Shown: positions 33,710-39,760 of the stretch, piece after piece | Layout: every line of letters starts with the position of its first letter | Numbering within the stretch: the stretch's first letter is position 1 | Source of the DNA: an uncultured Bacteroidales bacterium | Lineage (GTDB): Bacteria; Bacteroidota; Bacteroidia; Bacteroidales; UBA932 | DNA length: 39,760 nucleotides | Direction of reading: 5' to 3' | Assembly: GCA_947630665.1 (NCBI GenBank) | Contig: CANRID010000019.1 | Location: forward strand, 1-39,760 | Translations under genes and position numbers: made by a program | Notes under the pieces: model-generated | Told to the model about the DNA's origin: nothing | The model's input: only the letters and a program-made list of their open reading frames with translations | Database searches by the model: none

Positions 33710-34405
33710 TCACGGCATTTTTAAATAGGAAATACTGTCGGGACCTTCGTTAAACAAAAGGTCCAGCACGGATAAATTGGGAAGAAAACCCTGCTTGCCG
33801 GAAAATACCTGGTAGTAGGGTTTTTCCATATTGCATTCCTGCAAAAATGTCTTCTCCTTATTTTTGGGATGGATCCTATCGCGCAAATCGGGGATTCCGG
33901 CAGGATAGGTTTCCCGATAGGATTCCGTTCCCGACAAACATACGGAAATTCCTGTCAGTTCCGCCAGCAATTCTGTCAGGCCGGTATTCAGATCCAGCAG
34001 ATACTTCTCCTTGCGGTCCAGCAGCCCGAAAATATCATCCATATAATATTCGAAAAACGGAGACGATTGGTAGGCGGCCTCCAACGCCCGCTTATGCTGT
34101 TGCAGCCATGGCTTGGTATAATCGATCCGGATATCTTTTATATACGCCTTATGGGTTTTTACGTTCATCTGCGCATACTCCTGATATCCGGGAACCGGTT
34201 CCTCGGGAACGGTCCGCAGCACGGGCAAAGTAAGAACAAGCAACCCGTTGGCACTGTAAATATGGCAACGGGTTCTGTAAGATTGCTTCTGGTATATTTC
34301 ACATTGTTCGATAACCGCTTTTTCCGAATTCGCCAGCGCGACGAAATACTCGACGGGAGGAAAATAGGCGGTACTGAGAATGCACTCTGAAAATCTATTA
34401 TTCAT
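33710..34405 (-). CDS. WbqC-family protein
   Basis: The 231-residue protein matches the WbqC family: LSTAYFPPVEYFVALANS at the N-terminus, the EQCEIYQKQSYRTRC segment with conserved Glu/Tyr/Lys/Arg, and DYTKPWLQQHKRALEAAYQSSPFFEYY. WbqC genes occur in surface polysaccharide clusters but the reaction is not established. It overlaps the lpxA end by eight bases and is the last gene of the lipid A unit. Confidence 0.88.
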   Translation of the reverse strand: MNNRFSECILSTAYFPPVEYFVALANSEKAVIEQCEIYQKQSYRTRCHIYSANGLLVLTLPVLRTVPEEPVPGYQEYAQMNVKTHKAYIKDIRIDYTKPWLQQHKRALEAAYQSSPFFEYYMDDIFGLLDRKEKYLLDLNTGLTELLAELTGISVCLSGTESYRETYPAGIPDLRDRIHPKNKEKTFLQECNMEKPYYQVFSGKQGFLPNLSVLDLLFNEGPDSISYLKMP

Positions 34406-35192
34406 CGGCGGCCACAGTAGGATTATACCGGATGATCCCCCGCTTGGAAGAAGCGATAAAGTCCAGAATCACTCTCTTTTCCGGAGTTTCCTCGAATTCT
34501 TCCTCTATTTTCTTGCAGGCATCGGACACATTCAATCCGCTATGATAGATCACCCTGTAAATATCGCGGATCCGCTCGATCTGTTCATTGGTGTAGCCGC
34601 GGCGTCTGAGTCCTATCACATTCACCCCCTCGAAAGAGAGCGGACGCTTGCCGGCCAGCACATAAGGCGGAACATCTTTTCCTACCAGCGATCCTCCCGA
34701 CAACATGGCATGTTGTCCTATTTTGGAAAACTGGTGCGCTGCGGAATGCCCCCCGATGATCGCATAATCATCCACATCGGTTTCTCCCGCCAATCCTACA
34801 TAGCTTACTAATATTACATTGTCCCCGATAACGCAATCATGGGCGACATGGGCGTAAGCCATCACGAAAGTATGGTTCCCGATAATCGTCTTTCCCTTCC
34901 CGCTGGCAGCGGTCCCCCTGTGAATGGTCGCACATTCGCGGATGATCGTGTCATCTCCGATTTCCACATACGATACTTCCCCCGCAAACTTCAGATCCTG
35001 AGGGATGGCTCCGATAACGGCCCCCGGAAATATTTTACAGTTTTTCCCGATTTTCACATAGTCGAAAATCGTAACATTGGGGCCAATCCAGGTACCTTCC
35101 CCAATCTCCACATTCTCCGCTATCCAGCAGAACGGGCCCACCGCCACATTCCTACCGATTTTTGCATTTGGGTGTATCACCGAATTCTCCAT
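34398..35192 (-). CDS. lpxA: UDP-N-acetylglucosamine acyltransferase
   Basis: The 264-residue enzyme adds the first 3-hydroxyacyl chain to UDP-GlcNAc in lipid A synthesis. The N-terminal two thirds are hexapeptide repeats of a left-handed beta helix (IGEGTWIGPNVTIFDYVKIG and others). The catalytic His lies in YAHVAHDCVIGDNV, and GHSAAHQFSKIG is also family-typical. The helical C-terminus follows GLRRRGYTNEQIERIRDIYR. It is in the order lpxD-lpxC-fabZ-lpxA normal for Bacteroidota. Confidence 0.96.
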   Translation of the reverse strand: MENSVIHPNAKIGRNVAVGPFCWIAENVEIGEGTWIGPNVTIFDYVKIGKNCKIFPGAVIGAIPQDLKFAGEVSYVEIGDDTIIRECATIHRGTAASGKGKTIIGNHTFVMAYAHVAHDCVIGDNVILVSYVGLAGETDVDDYAIIGGHSAAHQFSKIGQHAMLSGGSLVGKDVPPYVLAGKRPLSFEGVNVIGLRRRGYTNEQIERIRDIYRVIYHSGLNVSDACKKIEEEFEETPEKRVILDFIASSKRGIIRYNPTVAADE

Positions 35193-35276
35193 ATAATTTT
35201 CGATTTTTAAGTATATAATTAAGCCCTCCCGCCTTTATCCTTCAGTAGTCCTTTGTTTTTATTTATTGTTTTTCTA

Positions 35277-35756
35277 TCAATCCTTGTTTTTGATTACCTG
35301 GGCCACCATATCGCCTTCGCACACCAGCGCATCCCCCACATAGGCCTTTCCGTTCATACATACGATCGACCGGCGGAGCGGTTGGGTAATGGTAAGTTTG
35401 AACACCAGCACATCGCCCGGCACTACTTTCCTCTTGAATTTCACATTATCGATCCTGGCGAAATAAGTAGAATATTTTTTCGGTTCGTCCACTCCTTTGA
35501 GCACCAATATGCCTCCTACCTGCGCCATCGCCTCGATGATAAGGACGCCCGGCATTACCGGTTCCTCCGGAAAATGTCCGATAAAAAACCCTTCGTTTAC
35601 ACCTACGGTCTTTATGCCCACTACGTAATCTTCCCCTATTTCGGTAATACGGTCTACCATAAGAAACGGGGGACGGTGAGGCAACAATTCCTTTATACCG
35701 TTGATATCCACTACGGGAACGGCATTGGGATCATAATGCGGTACATTCGTTTCCAT
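35277..35756 (-). CDS. fabZ: 3-hydroxyacyl-ACP dehydratase FabZ, separate from LpxC
   Basis: The 159-residue hot-dog-fold enzyme dehydrates 3-hydroxyacyl-ACP. LLPHRPPFLMVDRI, the catalytic GHFPEEPVMPG with His61, and Glu75 in LIIEAMAQVGG are intact. In most Bacteroidota this domain is the C-terminal half of an LpxC-FabZ fusion. Here it starts at its own ATG two bases after the lpxC stop region (TAAAATG), in a different frame. The N-terminal METNVPHYDPNAVPVVDI still resembles the linker of fused relatives. Confidence 0.94.
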   Translation of the reverse strand: METNVPHYDPNAVPVVDINGIKELLPHRPPFLMVDRITEIGEDYVVGIKTVGVNEGFFIGHFPEEPVMPGVLIIEAMAQVGGILVLKGVDEPKKYSTYFARIDNVKFKRKVVPGDVLVFKLTITQPLRRSIVCMNGKAYVGDALVCEGDMVAQVIKNKD

Positions 35757-35757
35757 T

Positions 35758-36687
35758 TTATTTAAATTTTAAATATGTTTTAGCAATTTCCCTGAGCTGT
35801 CGGGCCACCTTCGTATTTATCTTATGCCCCGACTTGTGGGCGATTACCTTGGCCTTTAAAGGATATCCCACCAAAGAAAAATCCCCCATGATATCCAACA
35901 GCTTATGCCGGGCGCATTCGTTGGGGAACCTCAGCTCCAGATGATTCAGGTATCCTTCCGGAGCCCTCTCCAGCTTTTCGGTTTTAAATATATCCGCCAG
36001 CCTGTCTAATTCCGGCTGGGGTACCGGATGCTCTACGATTACGATGGCATTATCCAGATCCCCTCCCTTGATAAGATTGTTTTTAAAAAGAGGTTCCAGT
36101 TCGTGAAAAAAGACGAACGTGCGGCAGGGAGCGATCTCGGAGGCGAAGTCCGTATCTTCATCCAGCCGCGCATACTGGTTGCCCAACACCTTGGAATTAT
36201 AGTCGATCATCAGATCCACGGAAAAATGGTCGTCCGGCATAATCGTGATTTCCGAACCCGTCTCCGGATCTTTGTAACGGATTTTTTCTTTCGGTTCTAT
36301 ATAAATCCTGGCCGCATCCTGTTCCCGGAGACCGTCTTTGCAGAACTCCTTGACAAAAGGCCGGGAACTGCCGTCCAGAATGGGAACTTCCGGAGCATCC
36401 AAAGAAACTAAGGCATTATCTACTCCCAACCCGTACAAGGCCGCCATCAGGTGCTCCAAGGTGGAAACCTTGACTTCGCCTTTCTCCAAAGTCGTTCCTC
36501 TGGCCGTAGTGGTTACATAATCCACCAGCGCCTCTATTACCGCATCTTCCCCCAAATCCGTTCTTTTGAATCTGATACCGGCATTTTCCGGAGCGGGCTC
36601 CACGGTCAGATTTACCGTTTTACCCGTATGAAGCCCTTTTCCCCTGAATGAATATTTGTTTTTTAAAGTATGCTGATTAATATACAT
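35758..36687 (-). CDS. lpxC: UDP-3-O-acyl-N-acetylglucosamine deacetylase
   Basis: The 309-residue zinc amidase catalyses the committed step of lipid A synthesis. Zinc ligands are His79 (STLEHLMAAL), His261 and Asp265 (HKLLDIMGDF), and the catalytic-region His288 lies in AHKSGH. GKGLHTGK and LDGSSRPFVK are further signatures. The frame stops with TAA immediately before fabZ rather than continuing into it; the intergenic spacing is one base, so translation is likely coupled. Confidence 0.95.
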   Translation of the reverse strand: MYINQHTLKNKYSFRGKGLHTGKTVNLTVEPAPENAGIRFKRTDLGEDAVIEALVDYVTTTARGTTLEKGEVKVSTLEHLMAALYGLGVDNALVSLDAPEVPILDGSSRPFVKEFCKDGLREQDAARIYIEPKEKIRYKDPETGSEITIMPDDHFSVDLMIDYNSKVLGNQYARLDEDTDFASEIAPCRTFVFFHELEPLFKNNLIKGGDLDNAIVIVEHPVPQPELDRLADIFKTEKLERAPEGYLNHLELRFPNECARHKLLDIMGDFSLVGYPLKAKVIAHKSGHKINTKVARQLREIAKTYLKFK

Positions 36688-36715
36688 ATTTTCTTTTGAA
36701 TCCGTTATCGACTTG

Positions 36716-36723
36716 CAAAGATA
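36716..36723 (-). promoter_or_regulatory. Possible internal -7 element before lpxC
   Basis: TATCTTTG on the minus strand matches the consensus, 28 bases before the lpxC ATG in the 41-base gap after lpxD. No TTTG was found at -33. Confidence 0.4.
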
Positions 36724-36728
36724 TAAAT

Positions 36729-37721
36729 TTATCTCGATTTAGGAAGTTTTCTGAATACGGCATACGCTTTAAGATATTCCTTATAATCAATCGCCGGCGT
36801 TCCCAACAACGCTTCGCCCTCTTTCCTGACATTGCCCAATACCCCGGCCTGTGCGCCCACGCTGGTCTTATCCGCAATAACGATATGGCCGGCCACCCCT
36901 ACCTGACCGCCGAACTGGCATTGTTTTCCTATTTTGGCCGAACCGGCGATTCCCGTTTGGGCGGCTATTACCGTATTGTCGCCGATTTCCACATTATGGG
37001 CCACCTGTATGAGGTTATCCAACTTCACTCCTTTCCGGATTACGGTAGAGCCCATCGTCGCGCGGTCTATTACCGTATTGGCCCCTATTTCCACATCGTC
37101 CTCTATCACAACGTTGCCGGTCTGGGGAATTTTTTTGTAGGAACCGTCCTGCGTGGGGGCGAACCCGAATCCGTCGGAACCGATCACCACATTGGAATGC
37201 AAAATGCAATTGGCTCCGATCCGGCATCCGTCATATATTTTCACACCCGGATAGAGTACGGTATTTTCACCGATTACCACATCGTGTCCGATATATACCT
37301 GGGCATATATCTGGGCGCCTTTTCCTATCACGCTCTTTTTCCCTACATAGGAAAAATCGCCGATATACGCGCCCCGCCCTATCCGGCTGCTCCAGGCCCG
37401 CCTCGAAAAAAACGAGCGCCCGCTCCGGCGGCTGCGTTTGAGGGAATTCAGCAGATCCAGCAGAGAAGCTACCGCCTCATACGCATTATCTACTACAATC
37501 AGGGTGGGAGCTATCGGTTCCTTGGGTTTGAATTCCTTATTTATGATAATGATACCGGCTTTGCAGGTATAAAGATAATGTTCGTATTTCGGATTGGCCA
37601 GAAAACATATATTTCCGGGTTTTCCGCTCTCTATCTTTGCGACCGAAGACACTTTTACCTGTGGATCTCCTATGATCTCCCCGTTAAAATGCCGCGCAAT
37701 CACTTCTGCAGATACTTCCAT
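36729..37721 (-). CDS. lpxD: UDP-3-O-(3-hydroxyacyl)glucosamine N-acyltransferase
   Basis: The 330-residue enzyme adds the N-linked acyl chain in lipid A synthesis. The N-terminal uridine-binding domain (about 1-95) precedes a hexapeptide-repeat beta helix ([36 protein letters not shown]). The catalytic His is in [16 protein letters not shown]. An Arg/Ser-rich stretch at about residues 95-112 joins the domains and is unusually basic. It is the first gene of the lipid A unit. Confidence 0.95.
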   Translation of the reverse strand: MEVSAEVIARHFNGEIIGDPQVKVSSVAKIESGKPGNICFLANPKYEHYLYTCKAGIIIINKEFKPKEPIAPTLIVVDNAYEAVASLLDLLNSLKRSRRSGRSFFSRRAWSSRIGRGAYIGDFSYVGKKSVIGKGAQIYAQVYIGHDVVIGENTVLYPGVKIYDGCRIGANCILHSNVVIGSDGFGFAPTQDGSYKKIPQTGNVVIEDDVEIGANTVIDRATMGSTVIRKGVKLDNLIQVAHNVEIGDNTVIAAQTGIAGSAKIGKQCQFGGQVGVAGHIVIADKTSVGAQAGVLGNVRKEGEALLGTPAIDYKEYLKAYAVFRKLPKSR

Positions 37722-37744
37722 GGTCTGATATTGGTATTAAAATA

Positions 37745-37752
37745 CAAATTTA
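37745..37752 (-). promoter_or_regulatory. -7 element of lpxD
   Basis: TAAATTTG on the minus strand matches TAnnTTTG, 23 bases before the lpxD ATG. Confidence 0.5.
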
Positions 37753-37799
37753 GTAAATATCCGTCAATTGTCCTATTTTACGCAAATTTGCAATAAAAA

Positions 37800-37831
37800 T
37801 TTGGATATCATGGAAATAATACTTATATTTG
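37800..37831 (+). promoter_or_regulatory. Promoter of rimP-nusA
   Basis: TTTG (37800-37803) and TATATTTG (37824-37831) are separated by exactly 20 bases, a full match to the Bacteroidales promoter. The leader to the rimP ATG is about 85 bases. Confidence 0.75.
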
Positions 37832-37849
37832 CGCGGATTTGAGACAAGG

Positions 37850-37875
37850 GATAAGGGGACGGGAGTCCCCTTATC
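37850..37875 (+). other. Strong leader hairpin with GGGA tetraloop before rimP
   Basis: GATAAGGGGAC and GTCCCCTTATC pair perfectly over 11 bases around a GGGA loop of GNRA type. It begins about a dozen bases after the expected transcription start. A small CCGC-AA-GCGG hairpin follows near 37891. No U-run follows, so it is a leader element rather than a terminator. Confidence 0.75.
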
Positions 37876-37921
37876 GCATAATTGGGGGAACCGCAAGCGG
37901 GCAAAACACCATTACAGCAAT

Positions 37922-38392
37922 ATGATACGGAAAGAAGAGATAGAAAAGGCCGTCTCGGACTATCTGACAAAAGAAGGACTCTTTATGGTCGATATCGGGA
38001 TCTCGGGCGATAACGATATTACGATTACCGTGGAATCGGAACAGGGAACGGTCTCCATAGACCATTGCGTAGATATTACGAGAATCGTGGAAGAGACATT
38101 CGACCGCGATCAGGAAGATTATTCCCTGACCGTCACTTCGGCGGGTCTGGACCAGCCATTCAAAGTGCTGGGACAATACAGGAAATTTGTCGGGAAAGAG
38201 GTGGAAATCGTTTTGAAAGAAGGGGGGAAAATCAAGGGAATCCTCTCGGGAGCGGATGAGGAGAAAATAGAAATCGTCTCCTCCAAAATGGTAAAAGAGG
38301 AGGGGAAGAAAAAGAAAGTGATCGTGGAAACGCATACGGAGTATCCTTACGGGAGCCTCAAATCTTGCAAACCGGTAATCAAGTTCAAGTAA
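37922..38392 (+). CDS. rimP: Ribosome maturation factor RimP
   Basis: The 156-residue protein assists 30S subunit assembly. The N-terminal domain contains FMVDIGISGDNDITITVESEQG and the conserved DHCVDITRIVEE; the RimP signature TSAGLDQPFKVLGQYRKFVGKEV follows, then an Sm-like C-terminal domain. The start at 37922 is chosen because the longer frame from 37829 reads through the leader hairpin. nusA follows after 25 bases. Confidence 0.93.
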   Translation: MIRKEEIEKAVSDYLTKEGLFMVDIGISGDNDITITVESEQGTVSIDHCVDITRIVEETFDRDQEDYSLTVTSAGLDQPFKVLGQYRKFVGKEVEIVLKEGGKIKGILSGADEEKIEIVSSKMVKEEGKKKKVIVETHTEYPYGSLKSCKPVIKFK

Positions 38393-38417
38393 AAAATTCA
38401 AAAAATTAATCAGATAT

Positions 38418-39656
38418 ATGGAAGGACTGAATTTAATAAGCACATTTGCAGAATTTAAAGAGCTGAAAAACATCGATCGTCCTACAATGATGAGCGTGCT
38501 GGAAGACGTTTTCCGGACACAGCTTGCCAAGATGTACGGAACGGCGGATAATTTCGATATCATCATCAATATCGATAAGGGAGACTTCGAGATATGGAAG
38601 AACCGGACCGTGGTGGAAACGGTGGAAGATCCCAACACGCAGATCTCGCTGGAAGAGGTGAAAAAAATAGACGATTCTTACGAAATCGGAGAGGAATTCG
38701 CGGAAGAGGTGAAACTGAGCAGCTTCGGCAGAAGAGGCATTCTGAATCTGCGGCAAAACCTGTCGGGAAGAATCATGGATATAGAAAAAGCGAATCTGTA
38801 CAATACTTATCGGGACAAAATAGGAGAGATTCTGGTGGGAGAGGTTTATCAGGCCTGGAAAAAAGAGGTGCTGGTCATGGATGAGGACGGCAATGAGCTG
38901 CTGCTTCCCAAATCAGAACAGATCCCTTCCGACTTTTTCAGAAAGGGAGATTCCGTAAGGGCGGTGGTATCCAAAGTGGAGATGAGGAATAACTCTCCGG
39001 TTATCATCCTGTCCCGTACCGCGCCGGTTTTCTTAGAAAGATTATTCGAGCAGGAAGTTCCCGAGATTTTCGACGGGCTGATCACCATTAAGAAAATCGT
39101 AAGGATCCCGGGCGAAAGGGCGAAAGTGGCGGTGGAATCCTACGATGACAGAATCGACCCGGTAGGAGCGTGCGTGGGGGTAAAAGGCTCCCGCATCCAC
39201 GGAATCGTGAGAGAACTCAAAAACGAAAATATCGATATCATCAACTGGACCAACAACACCCAGCTGCTGATCCAAAGGGCTTTAAGTCCCGCCAAAATAT
39301 CATCCATCAAAATCAGCGAGGAAGACGGGAAGATATACGTTTCGCTGAAACCGTCGGAGGTTTCGCTGGCCATCGGGAAAGGCGGAAGCAACATCAAGTT
39401 AGCCAGTATGCTGGCAGGCATGGAGATAGAGGTATTCCGCGAGTTGGAGGAAGAGGAGGAGGATGTGCTGCTGAGCAAATTCAGCGATGAGATCGAAGAA
39501 TGGATTATCGACGCCCTCCGCTCTATCGGATGCGATACCGCCAAGAGCGTACTCGCCCTTCCGGTATCGGATATTATGAAAAGAGCCGATCTGGAAGAAG
39601 AGACCGTTGTGGAAGTGCAGCGGATCCTGAGGTCGGAATTCGAAGATGAAAAATAG
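38418..39656 (+). CDS. nusA: Transcription termination/antitermination factor NusA
   Basis: The 412-residue protein binds RNA polymerase and controls pausing and termination. The N-terminal polymerase-binding domain covers about 1-130, the S1 domain about 133-205 (ILVGEVYQAWKKEVLVMDEDGNELLLP), and KH domains about 210-345 (GACVGVKGSRIHGIVRELK, LAIGKGGSNIKLASML). The C-terminal segment from about 350 is acidic and shorter than the repeats of the E. coli protein. Downstream, infB, the usual third gene, does not begin within the remaining 104 bases. Confidence 0.95.
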   Translation: MEGLNLISTFAEFKELKNIDRPTMMSVLEDVFRTQLAKMYGTADNFDIIINIDKGDFEIWKNRTVVETVEDPNTQISLEEVKKIDDSYEIGEEFAEEVKLSSFGRRGILNLRQNLSGRIMDIEKANLYNTYRDKIGEILVGEVYQAWKKEVLVMDEDGNELLLPKSEQIPSDFFRKGDSVRAVVSKVEMRNNSPVIILSRTAPVFLERLFEQEVPEIFDGLITIKKIVRIPGERAKVAVESYDDRIDPVGACVGVKGSRIHGIVRELKNENIDIINWTNNTQLLIQRALSPAKISSIKISEEDGKIYVSLKPSEVSLAIGKGGSNIKLASMLAGMEIEVFRELEEEEEDVLLSKFSDEIEEWIIDALRSIGCDTAKSVLALPVSDIMKRADLEEETVVEVQRILRSEFEDEK

Positions 39657-39760
39657 GTTTCGTCTTTTCGTTTATTTTTAGGTCGACCTCAAATCCGCAA
39701 CTTCCCTCACGAAGTGCTACAGACTGAAGAGAAATGTTCTTTTGATTAGAAATCCACCCA
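39657..39760. other. Unassigned segment after nusA
   Basis: No start for infB and no terminator hairpin is seen. A minus-strand frame is open from the window edge (reading ISNQKNISLQSVALREGSCG) into nusA, ending near 39576; it may be the tail of an unidentified gene or chance. Confidence 0.3.

Noticed and set aside
35758-35775. Slippery heptamer T TTA AAA near the lpxC stop as a programmed -1 frameshift into fabZ
   Set aside because: A -1 slip there reads ATT TAA and stops at once; fabZ is in the +1 frame, so this signal cannot make the fusion.
37381-37445. Arg/Ser-rich stretch of LpxD as a pair of compensating frameshifts
   Set aside because: An alternative frame gives a GLEQP resembling some homologues, but the annotated frame also aligns to the domain linker (SFFS...IGRGAYIG) and needs no indels.
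37850-37875. Rho-independent terminator
   Set aside because: The stem is strong but the following bases are GCATAATT, without a U-run, and it lies in the leader just upstream of rimP.

Overview
The window looks like a chromosomal segment from a member of the Bacteroidota, most probably order Bacteroidales. The evidence is the gene content: a pyrE-linked SRPBCC protein, DUF4290, DUF3078, an archaeal/eukaryotic-type ProS, WbqC, TonB receptors with a carboxypeptidase-regulatory-like N-terminal domain, and the lpxD-lpxC-fabZ-lpxA order. Many gene starts are also preceded by the Bacteroidales sigma-ABfr type -7 element TAnnTTTG, several with a TTTG about 20 bases upstream, and Shine-Dalgarno sequences are mostly absent. 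Genus could not be determined from sequence alone.

Layout. 1-1933: a minus-strand AraC-type regulator followed by the 5' part of a secreted carboxypeptidase-regulatory-like protein that runs off the window. 2045-6367: a tightly packed minus-strand unit pyrE, SRPBCC protein, GH20 hexosaminidase, rRNA m5C methyltransferase, with a divergent Nudix gene at 6571-7191. 7265-11257: a minus-strand unit DUF4290, ftsK, LolA-like protein. 11350-12850: convergent rfbD and rfbC (dTDP-rhamnose). 12920-14315: an AT-richer single-gene insert-like segment, an AAA ATPase with a DUF4143 tail, preceded by three exact 23-base-spaced repeats. 14374-14774: tRNA-Ala(GGC) and initiator tRNA-Met, each with its own promoter and hairpin terminator. 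14875-18567: nfnA, nfnB, hisS. 18656-21142: a secreted GH9 plus polysaccharide-deacetylase fusion. 21245-23919: a TonB receptor and a periplasmic heavy-metal-associated (HMA) protein. 24145-25908: sppA, divergent. 25950-30647: proS, a conserved hypothetical, DUF3078 outer-membrane protein, tilS. 30772-33698: a tryptophan-rich lipoprotein and a FadL/OmpP1-like porin. 33710-37721: lpxD, lpxC, fabZ, lpxA, wbqC (lipid A). 37922-39656: rimP-nusA.

Most genes are housekeeping or envelope functions. The most unusual signal is not a gene: the octamer TCCCGACA (or its complement TGTCGGGA) occurs at least 25 times, always followed by a purine, and 7 copies fall in the small intergenic fraction. Other points worth attention are the repeat array before the DUF4143 ATPase gene, lpxC and fabZ as two separate frames where Bacteroidota usually have one fused gene, the GH9-CE4 fusion with a degenerate deacetylase motif, a lipoprotein with 23 tryptophans in about 90 residues, a strong GNRA-capped hairpin in the rimP leader, and the absence of infB directly after nusA. 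I saw no CRISPR array, rRNA gene, complete insertion sequence or phage gene.
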